The notes under the pieces were generated by a model, which saw only the letters and a program-made list of their open reading frames with translations, had not been told where the DNA came from and did no database searches. Of a stretch of 64,000 nt of DNA, positions 28,206 through 36,347 are shown one piece after another. The stretch spans positions 620,001-684,000 of the forward strand of contig NZ_JAKCFC010000002.1 in the NCBI RefSeq assembly GCF_021916785.1. The letters are read 5' to 3'. Origin of the DNA: Mycolicibacterium lacusdiani (lineage in GTDB: Bacteria > Actinomycetota > Actinomycetes > Mycobacteriales > Mycobacteriaceae). The position numbers and the translations under genes were made by a program. Position 1 is the stretch's first letter, and each line of letters starts with the position of its first letter.

Positions 28206-28232
28206 TTAGCACTCTAGGCCGGAGAGTGCCAG
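28206..28232 (-). promoter_or_regulatory. CIRCE element (HrcA operator)
   Basis: TTAGCACTC-N9-GAGTGCCAG matches the CIRCE consensus TTAGCACTC-N9-GAGTGCTAA: the left arm is perfect, the right arm 7 of 9. It lies about 73 bases before the heat-shock GTG. It overlaps the last codon of the HxlR gene, whose TAG is on the edge of the left arm. HrcA is the expected repressor. Confidence 0.85.
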
Positions 28233-29113
28233 GTCCTTTCGAGCTGATTTCCGCGGAGGATCTCGGCACACGAGTCGCAGGCGAGTGCGCCGTGGAACGC
28301 TGCGCCACAGGCGATGTGGTGCAGCAGCACCGCTGGGCCCTCCGCGGCTGGGTACCACTGCTGAGCCCACTGCAGCGCCGTGATGAGCACGGGCAATACC
28401 GCGCGTCCCTTCTCGGTCAGCAGGTAGGGCCCGCTCGCGTTGGCGAGGATTCCGCGGTCGGTGAGAGTCGTCAGGCGGTCGGCGAGCGTGCTCGGCGGGA
28501 CGGCGAGCTGAGCCTCGAAGTCGCCGAACCGGCTGGTGCCGACGAATGCGGCGACCACGACCGCGAACGCCCACCGATTGCCCAGAATCGTCATGGTCTC
28601 CGGGAACAGGCCGGGGGCGGATCGTCCGGTGTCCGGGGACGACCGCCTGCGCGTGGTCTGAACCGGCACCGACCGCGGCCACGATCCGCTGGGACCCCAC
28701 CGGACCCGTAGCTCCTTCTCCGACGTCGGCTCGCGACAGGACCGGCAGACGAGCACCGGCGCGACGTCGGCACCGCAGGCGGCGTGGTGCATCGCGGGCA
28801 ACCCGTCGCCGTGACGGGAAACCCACTGCCGCTCCCACGCCCACACCGACGCGAGCACGGGCCACAGCGCCCGCCCTCGTTCGGTCAGGACGTACTCCGC
28901 CCGCACCGGCCTGTCCTGATACACCCGACGGGTCACCAGGTCCTCGGCCGTCATCGTCTTGAGCCTGCCGGTCAGCACCGCGTGCGAAATCGGCAGGCGC
29001 GCAGTGAAGTCGCCGTATCTGGCAGCCCCCAGTAGGGCCTGCTGGACGATGAGCAGCGTCCACTCGTCGCCGAGCACGCCGAGCATCCGGCCCACCGCGT
29101 TGACGCCGGTCAT
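28214..29113 (-). CDS. Tandem-domain HxlR family regulator
   Basis: Protein of 299 residues made of two HxlR winged-helix units in one chain. Unit one spans about 5-100 (LGVLGDEWTLLIVQQALLGAA, RYGDFTARLPISHAVLTGRL), unit two about 165-260 (MTILGNRWAFAVVVAAFVG, RFGDFEAQLAVPPSTLADRL). Each is followed by a Cys-rich tail (VCRSCREP and CDSCAE) that may bind zinc. Most HxlR proteins are single-domain dimers, so this should act as a covalent dimer. Targets are likely nearby, such as the carotenoid-oxygenase genes upstream on the same strand, but this is inferred. Its stop overlaps CIRCE. Confidence 0.85.
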   Translation of the reverse strand: MTGVNAVGRMLGVLGDEWTLLIVQQALLGAARYGDFTARLPISHAVLTGRLKTMTAEDLVTRRVYQDRPVRAEYVLTERGRALWPVLASVWAWERQWVSRHGDGLPAMHHAACGADVAPVLVCRSCREPTSEKELRVRWGPSGSWPRSVPVQTTRRRSSPDTGRSAPGLFPETMTILGNRWAFAVVVAAFVGTSRFGDFEAQLAVPPSTLADRLTTLTDRGILANASGPYLLTEKGRAVLPVLITALQWAQQWYPAAEGPAVLLHHIACGAAFHGALACDSCAEILRGNQLERTWHSPA

Positions 29114-29119
29114 GCCCGG

Positions 29120-30610
29120 CTAGAGTCCGATCGCCTCGGCGGCGCGGTCGACGTCTTGCCAGCGGCGCAGCTCCGAGCCAGGCGCCCACGTGGAGTGGGT
29201 CCCGCTCGAGACCCGTTCGGGCAGTTGAATCTTGCAGACCGGACCATCGCCCACCTGGGCCGCGTCGAACACCAGGCAGTACGACGCGTCGGCGTTCATG
29301 TCCGTCGTGATCGTGACGAGATAGCCATCGTCTTCTGCCGTGCCGTTGACTCTGGGCGCCATCGCGGTCTCGCTGCCGTAGACGCCGTCGTCGAACGCGA
29401 AGCGCTCCTCGGTTCCGGTCCGCAGGTCGTGCTTGACCAGGCCGTCGAACAGGAACCAGCCGGGCTTGCCGGTGGCCGCGTAGGCGTAGCGGTAGTCGCG
29501 TCCGGCGTGGCCGGGGTTGATCATGCCGAACTCGGTGACGCTGTCGGTCAGGGATTCCTCGCGCGTGGTGCCCGTCGTGAGGTCGAACCGCCACCGGTGC
29601 AGGCGGGTCTGCATCTGGTCCAGCGCGAGCGCCGGCTCCGGGTTGCCCTGGAAGAAGCCGTCGAGAACGATCTCGTCGCCGTCCTCGTAGGCGTTGGTGA
29701 AGTGCAAAACGTAGGTGGGGTCGGCCTCGAACCACATGATGTCGCCGGTCTGGCCGCGGCGCGGAATGACCGCGAATCGCGATGGCACGTCGCGGTGGAA
29801 GCGCGGCAGGTGCACGCCGTGCTCGAGGAACTCGGGCGCCCAGAACAGCGGCAGGTCGTTGAGGATCGCGTAGTTCTCGGTGAACGCCATGTCGTGTGGC
29901 AGCCGCGGGCCGGGCAGTGGCACGTCGACGAGGTGCACCAGCTCGTTGGCGGCGTCGACCACGCCGTAGTGCATGAACGGTGCCTGCTTGGAGTAGTTGA
30001 AGAACAGCAGTTCGCCGGTCGCGTCGTCGACCTTGGGGTGGGCGGACACACCCCAGTCGGTCGGGAAGCCGCCGCGCCAGTCTTCCTTGCCGAGGGTGTC
30101 GCCGGTGTAGGGGTCGACGCGATAGAGGTCACCGCACTGGTAGTGGCTCGACAGTGCGACGCCGCGGTGCACGACGACGTCGGTCGAGGAGGCGTCCTTC
30201 ATCAACGTCCGTGCGCCCCAGCCGTAGTCGCGCTTGGCCAGCTCGATCGGCTCGGCGATGCCCGGCCACAGCGGGCCGCAGGCATCGAGTTCGGCCAGGA
30301 AGCCGTCGGTGCGGATGAAGCGGTTGCGGTAGAACGCCTTTCCGTCACGGAAGCCGACGACGTGCATCATGCCGTCGCCGTCGAACGGGTGGTACGTCTT
30401 GAGCGCCGGGTGCAGCGGGTTCTCGGTGTTGCGGAGGTACACGCCGTCGAGGTCGGTGGGCAGTTCGCCCTCGACGACCATCAGGTCGTCGGCGTCCCAC
30501 TCGGTGGTCTGCGGCCGCCACGGCCCGGTGCGGTAGGGGTGGTCGTCGTCCTCGGGCAGGGTGGAGAGGTACTTCGCGACGATCTCCGGGTTGGTCGCAG
30601 CGGTGGTCAT
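29120..30610 (-). CDS. Carotenoid cleavage oxygenase family protein
   Basis: Iron(II) dioxygenase-like protein of 496 residues, at the position of Rv0913c. Candidate iron-ligand histidines lie in SAHPKVDD, LPHDMAF, YVLHFTNAYEDG and SGTHSTWAPG, spaced as in the seven-bladed propeller family (RPE65, lignostilbene dioxygenase). It should cleave a C=C bond of a carotenoid or stilbene-like compound. ATG 30610 follows AGGAGGAATC and overlaps the thiolase stop by ATGA. The frame is open to 30865 but has no start that good. Confidence 0.87.
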   Translation of the reverse strand: MTTAATNPEIVAKYLSTLPEDDDHPYRTGPWRPQTTEWDADDLMVVEGELPTDLDGVYLRNTENPLHPALKTYHPFDGDGMMHVVGFRDGKAFYRNRFIRTDGFLAELDACGPLWPGIAEPIELAKRDYGWGARTLMKDASSTDVVVHRGVALSSHYQCGDLYRVDPYTGDTLGKEDWRGGFPTDWGVSAHPKVDDATGELLFFNYSKQAPFMHYGVVDAANELVHLVDVPLPGPRLPHDMAFTENYAILNDLPLFWAPEFLEHGVHLPRFHRDVPSRFAVIPRRGQTGDIMWFEADPTYVLHFTNAYEDGDEIVLDGFFQGNPEPALALDQMQTRLHRWRFDLTTGTTREESLTDSVTEFGMINPGHAGRDYRYAYAATGKPGWFLFDGLVKHDLRTGTEERFAFDDGVYGSETAMAPRVNGTAEDDGYLVTITTDMNADASYCLVFDAAQVGDGPVCKIQLPERVSSGTHSTWAPGSELRRWQDVDRAAEAIGL

Positions 30611-31830
30611 CGTGATTCCTCCTGAGCATGGGAGACGACGAAGCTCACCGTGGTCGCGGTGCTCCCGCCGAAGTTGAGCGTGCCGAACGTCCGCGCGCCG
30701 TCGACCTGGTAGTCGCCGGCGGTACCGCTTACCTGACGGGCGGCGTCGAGCAGCATGCGGACGCCGGTGGCGCCGACGGGGTGGCCGCCGCCGATCAGCC
30801 CGCCGCTGGGGTTGATCGGCAACCGTCCGCCGATCGCGATCTCGCCGTTCTCGATGGCCTTCCACGACTCGCCGGGTCCGGTCAGACCGATGTGGTCGAT
30901 GGCGAGGTACTCGCTCGGGGTGAAGCAGTCGTGCACTTCGATGCCGTCGAGGTCGTCGAGCGTAATCTGGGCCCGCCCGAATGCGTCGAGTACCGCGGCA
31001 TGCACGTGCGGCATGACGTACTCGTCATCGCGTGACCGCTCGAGCTTTTGAGCCAGACCGAGGCCGACGGTGCGGTGTCCCCAGCCGTCGATGCGCCCGA
31101 TGGGCGTGCTGGCGGGATGGTCGCGCAGGTACGCGTCGGAGACCAGCACCACCGCGGCGCCGCCGTCGGTCATCTGGCTGCAGTCGTAACGGCGGAGCCG
31201 TCCGTCCACCACGGGGTTCACCCGGTCGTCGGCCTCGATCGGGTCGGGGACGGACCAGTCCCGAGTCTGGGCGTTCGGGTTGGCCTTGGCATTGCGAAGG
31301 TTGAGTTCTGCGATGGCGCGCAGGTGGCGTTCGTCGACGCCGTAGCGACGGTCGTACTCGTCGAGCACCTGGCTGAAGGCATGCGGCCATATGAAGGTCG
31401 CGTCGGCGCCGTCGCGACCGGTCCACGCCGCGGCTCCGAGATAGCGGGCTGCCGCGTCACCGGGCACGGTCTTCTCGAGTTCGACGCCGACCACGAGCGC
31501 GCAGTCGTAGGCGCCCGAGCGCAGGTCGGCCATCGCGGCCAGGATCGCGACGCTTCCGGACGCACAGGCGGCTTCGTGCCGGGTCGACGGCGTGTCCCAG
31601 AGCCCGTCGACGACCGTGGCGGGCATGGCGCCGAGATGGCCCTGGGCAGCGAACATCTCGCCGAAGGCGTTGGCGACGTGCACGACGCCGACGTCCCCGG
31701 CGTCGATCCGGCACGCGTCCAGCGTCGCCCGAACGACGTCGGCGGTCAGGTCGGCGAAGTCGAGGCCTTCGCGGGTGAAGTTGCGCGCGAAGTCGGTCTG
31801 CCGGCCGCCGAGGATCCACACGCCGCTCAT
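30607..31830 (-). CDS. Thiolase family protein (Rv0914c-like)
   Basis: Thiolase-fold protein of 407 residues of the SCP2/lipid-transfer thiolase group. The nucleophile Cys lies in HEAACASGSVA (about residue 89); the C-terminal GGGHPVGATG carries the active-site His. It should cleave or condense 3-ketoacyl-CoA, here perhaps sterol side chains. ATG 31830 has TACGGT (31842-31837) 6 bases before it, a leaderless pattern. Stop and the carotenoid-oxygenase start overlap (ATGA), so the two are translated together, as in the Rv0914c-Rv0913c pair. Confidence 0.88.
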   Translation of the reverse strand: MSGVWILGGRQTDFARNFTREGLDFADLTADVVRATLDACRIDAGDVGVVHVANAFGEMFAAQGHLGAMPATVVDGLWDTPSTRHEAACASGSVAILAAMADLRSGAYDCALVVGVELEKTVPGDAAARYLGAAAWTGRDGADATFIWPHAFSQVLDEYDRRYGVDERHLRAIAELNLRNAKANPNAQTRDWSVPDPIEADDRVNPVVDGRLRRYDCSQMTDGGAAVVLVSDAYLRDHPASTPIGRIDGWGHRTVGLGLAQKLERSRDDEYVMPHVHAAVLDAFGRAQITLDDLDGIEVHDCFTPSEYLAIDHIGLTGPGESWKAIENGEIAIGGRLPINPSGGLIGGGHPVGATGVRMLLDAARQVSGTAGDYQVDGARTFGTLNFGGSTATTVSFVVSHAQEESR

Positions 31831-31889
31831 CCTTGCACCGTACTACGACTAACAGAGTGACTCGGCGCAATGGCGGAATTGGGGTCGGC

Positions 31890-31969
31890 CCCGTCGGCTC
31901 ACGGCAGAACCGACGGGACCTGAGCAAGGGCAGTGGCCGGCCACCGATCTCGCCTAGCCACTGCCTTGC
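31890..31969 (+). promoter_or_regulatory. Two consecutive hairpins before the GAF-ANTAR gene
   Basis: Hairpin one has perfect 8-base arms CCCGTCGG (31890-31897) and CCGACGGG (31910-31917). Hairpin two has 13-14 base arms GCAAGGGCAGTGGC (31924-31937) and GCCACTGCCTTGC (31957-31969) with one bulged G. They lie in the 198-base region between two divergent starts, so they are not terminators of flanking genes. They could form a leader for the ANTAR gene, whose protein family binds paired RNA hairpins, but their loops are not the canonical hexaloops. Confidence 0.5.
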
Positions 31970-32028
31970 CCGGTGACGGCATGGGGCAAACTTGCTTTTG
32001 ATCACCAATGCCAGGGGAGAATCAGGTC

Positions 32029-32712
32029 ATGACGGTGAGTAATCGCGATCTCGCCCTGCGGATGGCGGAGTTGGCTCGGGCGACGGCGATGCCGCGCACC
32101 TTGATGGACATCCTGGCCGACGTGACGTCCGCAGCGACCGAACTGATTCCCGGCGTGGACGTTGCGGGCGTCCTGCTGGTGGGCAAGGGCGGCGCCTTCG
32201 AGACCCTGGCTCCGACGTCGGACGTCCTCTTCGAGATCGACCAGCTGCAGATGAAGCACGTCGAGGGCCCGTGTGTCCAGGCCGCGCTCGACGAGACGGT
32301 GGTCCGCACCGACGACTTCCGCGAGGACACGCAGTGGCCGAAGTACTCGCCGGAGGTCGTGAAGCTCGGCATCCTCAGTGGGCTGTCGTTCAAGCTCTAC
32401 ACCGCCGACCGCACCGCGGGCGCGCTCAACCTGTTCGGCTATCAGGCCGACGTCTGGGACGGCGAGGCAGAGACCATCGGCATGGTGCTGGCCGCCCATG
32501 CCGCCGCGGCGATCATCGCCAGCCGCGAGGGCGATCAGCTGCAATCGGCCTTGACGACGCGCGACCGCATCGGACAGGCCAAGGGCATCATCATGGAGCG
32601 GTTCAACGTCGACGACGTGCAGGCGTTCGCGATGTTGCGCCAGCTGTCCCAGGACAGCAACGTCAAGCTGATCGACGTGGCCCAGCAGGTCATCGACACC
32701 CGGGGAAGCTGA
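32029..32712 (+). CDS. GAF-ANTAR RNA-binding regulator
   Basis: Protein of 227 residues with an N-terminal GAF sensory domain (about 15-150, including VAGVLLVGKGGAFETLAPTS and LNLFGYQADVWDG) and a C-terminal ANTAR domain (about 160-222: LTTRDRIGQAKGIIMERFNV, then AFAMLRQLSQDSN). ANTAR proteins bind paired RNA hairpins to prevent termination; in mycobacteria they are linked to lipid and redox genes. ATG 32029 chosen over ATG 32008 because GGGGAG sits between them. Two consecutive hairpins lie upstream at 31890-31969. Its 3' end is 3 bases from the convergent cyclase. Confidence 0.87.
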   Translation: MTVSNRDLALRMAELARATAMPRTLMDILADVTSAATELIPGVDVAGVLLVGKGGAFETLAPTSDVLFEIDQLQMKHVEGPCVQAALDETVVRTDDFREDTQWPKYSPEVVKLGILSGLSFKLYTADRTAGALNLFGYQADVWDGEAETIGMVLAAHAAAAIIASREGDQLQSALTTRDRIGQAKGIIMERFNVDDVQAFAMLRQLSQDSNVKLIDVAQQVIDTRGS

Positions 32713-32715
32713 GCC

Positions 32716-33531
32716 CTACCCGGCCAGCACCGGGTGCAGCGTGTGGACGCCGGGTACGCCCTTCAGTTCGACGTCGCGTGGCGGGCCCCAGTGCACGTCG
32801 GCGAGGTCGGACACCGCGTCGCGCACCGGCGCGCTGACGAGGATCTCGCCGCCGTCGGCCTGATCGGCAACCCGCGCCGCCGTTGCGACGTCGAGCCCGA
32901 AGAGGTCGTCACCACGCCGCACCGACGTCCCCATGTGGACGCCGATGCGGACCCGGATGTCCTGCCACCGTTGCGGATTCGCCTCCAGCGCGCGCTGGAC
33001 GTCGGTTCCGAACAAGACGGCGTCGCGCGGCTCGGCGAACGCGATCATGAACCCGTCGCCCTGCGACTTGACCACGTTCCCGCCGTGGCGGGCGACGTGG
33101 GTGTGGACGAGATCGTCGTGACGCTCGAGCAGCTTGACCCAGGCCTTGTCGCCCAGCGCGGCGTTGAGCCGGGTCGAGCCCTCGATGTCGGAGAACACCA
33201 GCACGACGTCACCGCCGGGCGTGAGGCGGGCGAGGTCTGGCCGTTCGACCTGGGCCCAGCCCGCGAGTTGGTCGATCGAGTTCTGCACCGCGCCGAGGCC
33301 GCGGTTCAGCACCGCGTCCGCGGTCTTGAGCACCGACTTCACCGCCATCGGACCCACCCCGCGCCTGCGCCGACGACCGGAACCCTCGGTGCGCACCGCC
33401 TCCAGCTCGCGGCGCACCGCCGTCAGCCGTCTGCGCGCGGCGACGAAGAGCGACACGAACGTGACGAGCCCGGCCGACAGGAGCGCCGTCACCACGAACA
33501 GGATGACCTCGAGGGTGGACGGCGTGGACAC
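32716..33531 (-). CDS. Class III adenylate/guanylate cyclase-like protein
   Basis: Protein of 271 residues with an N-terminal membrane segment (about 8-33, [21 protein letters not shown]) and a C-terminal cyclase homology domain (about 105-265). Metal aspartates appear in VFSDIEGST and in [11 protein letters not shown]; the substrate lysine of KxxGDG is present. The helix that normally reads VNxAAR is VATAAR here, so the transition-state Asn is replaced by Ala, with the Arg retained. Activity is therefore uncertain. GTG 33531 has CATAAT (33543-33538) 6 bases before it. It is divergent from a small secreted protein. Confidence 0.82.
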   Translation of the reverse strand: MSTPSTLEVILFVVTALLSAGLVTFVSLFVAARRRLTAVRRELEAVRTEGSGRRRRRGVGPMAVKSVLKTADAVLNRGLGAVQNSIDQLAGWAQVERPDLARLTPGGDVVLVFSDIEGSTRLNAALGDKAWVKLLERHDDLVHTHVARHGGNVVKSQGDGFMIAFAEPRDAVLFGTDVQRALEANPQRWQDIRVRIGVHMGTSVRRGDDLFGLDVATAARVADQADGGEILVSAPVRDAVSDLADVHWGPPRDVELKGVPGVHTLHPVLAG

Positions 33532-33554
33532 CCGCTGATTATGGTGGGAGCCCC

Positions 33555-33905
33555 ATGACATCCGTCACACGCATGCTCGTAACAGGCCTCGCTGTGACTG
33601 CGTTCGGTGTCCTCGGCGGGGCTGGCATCGCCCACGCCGACGTCTTCGACGACCAGGCGTACTCGACGTGCACGGCACTCGCCGCTCCCGGCGTGGACAT
33701 GGACGGCGTCGCGACGACGTGCTGCGTCGAGAACTTCGGTGTGCCGACGCCGACCCGGTTCGGCATCGGGTGCGTGGCCGCGAACCCCAACCCGGCGCCG
33801 GACTATCGGCCGGTGATCTTCATGCCCACCCGGCAGTCTCCGCCCGAGGTGCAGTCCGGCGAGGTGGCGATGGACGAGCTGATGAAGCTGCCGCCGCTGC
33901 CCTGA
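33555..33905 (+). CDS. Small secreted Cys-containing protein
   Basis: Protein of 116 residues with a Sec signal peptide ([21 protein letters not shown], cleavage after AHA at about 28). The mature part has four cysteines ([24 protein letters not shown]) and a proline-rich end. No family is recognised, though similar short exported proteins are common in mycobacteria. ATG 33555 lies 23 bases from the divergent cyclase start. A tRNA gene on the other strand ends 25 bases after its stop. Confidence 0.7.
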   Translation: MTSVTRMLVTGLAVTAFGVLGGAGIAHADVFDDQAYSTCTALAAPGVDMDGVATTCCVENFGVPTPTRFGIGCVAANPNPAPDYRPVIFMPTRQSPPEVQSGEVAMDELMKLPPLP

Positions 33906-33929
33906 ATGGGTTGAGCGGACGCTACGTGG

Positions 33930-34002
33930 TGCCCCCGGCAGGATTCGAACCTGCGACACCGGCTTTAGGAGAGCCGTGCTCTATCCCCTGAGCTACGGGG
34001 GC
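33930..34002 (-). tRNA. tRNA-Arg (anticodon CCT)
   Basis: Read on the minus strand, the acceptor arms GCCCCCG and CGGGGGC pair, D-stem GCTC/GAGC, anticodon stem CGGCT/AGCCG with loop CTCCTAA, and T-arm GCAGG-TTCGAAT-CCTGC. The anticodon CCT (33967-33969 on the plus strand as agg) reads AGG, Arg. CCA is encoded at 33927-33929. Confidence 0.97.
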
Positions 34003-34077
34003 GGACCGGCTTGGAGCATACCGGCATTGGGCGTTGCTGCAGGTTTCCGCCCGACGACCAGCGGCAATACCAAGATC

Positions 34078-34254
34078 ATGAGCACAGCGAAGAAGGCCCG
34101 CCACACCGTCGACCGCCTTGCGGGTCAGGCCAAGCAGAAGATCGGCCGCGCCACGGGCGACAACCGGTTGCGCAACGAAGGCGCGAACGACGAGATGAAG
34201 GCCCGGGTCAAGATGACCGGCCAGCGCCTCAAGGACGCCTTTCGCGGTCGCTGA
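34078..34254 (+). CDS. CsbD-like stress protein
   Basis: Protein of 58 residues of the CsbD family: a short helix-rich, charged protein (RLAGQAKQKIGRATGDNRLRN, then KARVKMTGQRLKDAFRGR). CsbD proteins are induced in general stress in several bacteria; the molecular role is not settled. Start ATG 34078. It sits between the tRNA and the convergent oxidoreductase, whose stop is 4 bases downstream. Confidence 0.85.
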   Translation: MSTAKKARHTVDRLAGQAKQKIGRATGDNRLRNEGANDEMKARVKMTGQRLKDAFRGR

Positions 34255-34257
34255 CCC

Positions 34258-35079
34258 CTAGCGCAGCTCCTCGATCACCTTCGCGAAGGCCTCGGCGTGC
34301 GGCTGCTGCACGATCACGTACGTGACGCCGTAGGTGTCGCGGTATCCACGGATGGTGTCGGCGATGTCCTTCGTCGACCCCGACAGCACGCCCGGCGTGC
34401 GCAGCAGCTGCTCGTCGGTGAGGTCCGGCAGGAAGCGCCGCGTGATCGACAGATCGGGCATGCCGGAGTCGTCGATCGGCATCGCCGTGACCGAGACGTT
34501 CAGTTCCAGCTCGTCGAAGCGCTCCGGTGCCGCGTTGCGCACGAACGCGATGCGCTCGGCGAGCGGGTCGCCGTCCGCCCCGGCGGGGTCGCCGCCGGTG
34601 AGGCCGATGATCTGCGCGTGCTTGGCGGCGATCGTCAGCAGCCGGTCGCCGTTGCCTGCGATCAGCAGGGGTACGTCGGGCAGGTGCTCTTCCATGTACT
34701 CGACGACGTGGCGCAGGTGGTCGACGCGCTGTCCCGCCGTGGGATAGGGGATCTCGGCGAGTTCGAACTCCCTGCGGACGTAGCCGGCCCCCAGACCCAA
34801 CTCGAACCGGCCCGCACTGAGGTCGCGCAGTTCGGCGACGTCGCGCGCCAGCAGCGCCGCCTTGTAGAACCCCGCATTCAGCACGAAGGTGCCCAGGTGC
34901 AGCGTCTCGGTCGCCGCCGCGGCAGCCATCAGGGTCGGGAACGGGGCCGGGGCACCGAGGTGGTCGGGAACGTGCAGGACGTCGTAGCCCATGCCCTCGG
35001 CGCGCGTCGCCCAGTCCTGCACTGCGGACAGCCGTCGTGCGGCGTGCAAACCGAAACCGAACCGGAAGTCCCTGGCCAT
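34258..35079 (-). CDS. F420-dependent luciferase-like oxidoreductase
   Basis: Protein of 273 residues of the LLM class F420-dependent family (TIGR03621 type). Typical features: N-terminal RFGFGLHAARRLSAVQDWA, the HVPDHLGAPAPFPTL strand, LGTFVLNAGFYKAALLARDVA, and GRFELGLGAGYVRREF. It should move hydride between coenzyme F420 and an unknown substrate. ATG 35079 has TAGGGT (35091-35086) 6 bases before it, so it is probably leaderless. It is divergent from the YbdK-type ligase. Confidence 0.87.
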   Translation of the reverse strand: MARDFRFGFGLHAARRLSAVQDWATRAEGMGYDVLHVPDHLGAPAPFPTLMAAAAATETLHLGTFVLNAGFYKAALLARDVAELRDLSAGRFELGLGAGYVRREFELAEIPYPTAGQRVDHLRHVVEYMEEHLPDVPLLIAGNGDRLLTIAAKHAQIIGLTGGDPAGADGDPLAERIAFVRNAAPERFDELELNVSVTAMPIDDSGMPDLSITRRFLPDLTDEQLLRTPGVLSGSTKDIADTIRGYRDTYGVTYVIVQQPHAEAFAKVIEELR

Positions 35080-35186
35080 GCCCCGACCCTAGGTGACCCC
35101 TGATCTCGCAGGTTTGGTTCCGTGCAGGCAGGGCATCAATACGGCCTGGCTGAAGCGCAGGCGCTCGGCTCAAGAGCCACTCCCGA

Positions 35187-35222
35187 GATCCGGCCCGTCG
35201 TGTACATCCGACGGGCCGGATC
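35187..35222 (+). promoter_or_regulatory. Strong leader hairpin before the YbdK-type ligase
   Basis: Perfect 14-base arms GATCCGGCCCGTCG (35187-35200) and CGACGGGCCGGATC (35209-35222) with an 8-base loop TGTACATC, followed by AAAA. It lies 25 bases before the ligase GTG, immediately before the GGAGG ribosome binding site. It is probably a cis-acting leader element or attenuator; the flanking gene is divergent, so it is not a simple terminator. Confidence 0.6.
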
Positions 35223-35247
35223 AAAACATTCACCAACCGGAGGCGTC

Positions 35248-36345
35248 GTGAGCCACCCCACCCTGGGCGTCGAAGAGGAATTCCTCCTCGTCGATCCGGA
35301 CAGCGGCGAGCCAGTGCCGCTCAACCGCGAGACGGCCGCCGCGGCCGAGGAGCGCGGTGTCGAACTGCAGCTCGAACTCACCAGGTGTCAGGTCGAGACC
35401 AGTTCCTCGGTCGCCTCGACCATCGAGGAGCTGCACGACGACGTGCGCCGGCAGCGTCGCGTCGCAGCCGAGGCGGCAACCGCAGCCGGAGCGCGGCTGC
35501 TCGCGGTGGGTCTGCCGCCGACCGTCCCGCAGGAGTTCCCGATCACCGACACCCCGCGGTACCGGGAGATCGCCCAGAAGTTCGGCATGATCGCCCACGA
35601 GCAGGGCATCTGCGGCTGCCACGTCCACGTCGCGGTGCCGTCGCGCGAGGCCGCCGTCGACGTGAGCAACCGACTGCGACCATGGCTGCCCTCGCTGCTG
35701 GCGCTCACCGCCAACTCGGCGATCTACCGCAACTCCGACAGCGGCCACGCGAGCTGGCGCAGCGTGCTGTGGGCCCGGTGGCCCAGCGCCGGTCCGCCGC
35801 CGCACTTCGACACCGTCGAGGACTACGACGCGACGGTGCGGATGATGCAGGACTCCGGCGCGATGCTCGACGACGGGATGGTCTATTGGGACGTCCGCCC
35901 ATCGGCGAACTTTCCGACCGTCGAGGTGCGGGCCGCCGACGTCCCCGCCACGGCCACCCAGTCGGTCCTGCTGGGCGCGCTGGTGCGCGCTGCCGTCATG
36001 ACAGCCCTCGACGAGCGGGAGCGCAACCAGCCGACGGTGCCGCTGACGGCGCACGCCCTGCGTGCCGCGTACTGGAAGAGCGCCCGCGACGGGCTCGAGG
36101 GCGAGGGGATCGACCTCGTCGGCACCCACGCACCGATCCCCGCGGTCGACCTCCTGCACGCGTTGATCGAGCACGTCACCCCCGCACTCGACGCCGTGGG
36201 CGACGCCGACTTCGTGCACCGCGAACTCGAGCGGGTGGTCGCGTCGGGAAACGGCGCCACCCGGCAGCGCCGGGCCTTCGCCCGCAGGCACGACGCGGCC
36301 GACGTCATCGACGAGGCGGCGTCCGCCACGATGGAAGACCTCTGA
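35248..36345 (+). CDS. Carboxylate-amine ligase, YbdK/GCS2 family
   Basis: Protein of 365 residues of the glutamate-cysteine ligase 2 group (YbdK-like, Rv0433-type). Features: LGVEEEFLLVDPDSGE at the N-terminus, GCHVHVAVPSREAAVD with its metal-binding histidines, and YWDVRPSANFPTVEVRAAD in the C-terminal part. It should join a carboxylate to an amine with ATP; mycobacteria lack glutathione, so the natural substrate is unclear. GTG 35248 follows GGAGG. A strong hairpin precedes it. Its stop is 2 bases from the convergent rskA stop. Confidence 0.88.
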   Translation: MSHPTLGVEEEFLLVDPDSGEPVPLNRETAAAAEERGVELQLELTRCQVETSSSVASTIEELHDDVRRQRRVAAEAATAAGARLLAVGLPPTVPQEFPITDTPRYREIAQKFGMIAHEQGICGCHVHVAVPSREAAVDVSNRLRPWLPSLLALTANSAIYRNSDSGHASWRSVLWARWPSAGPPPHFDTVEDYDATVRMMQDSGAMLDDGMVYWDVRPSANFPTVEVRAADVPATATQSVLLGALVRAAVMTALDERERNQPTVPLTAHALRAAYWKSARDGLEGEGIDLVGTHAPIPAVDLLHALIEHVTPALDAVGDADFVHRELERVVASGNGATRQRRAFARRHDAADVIDEAASATMEDL

Positions 36346-36347
36346 GG

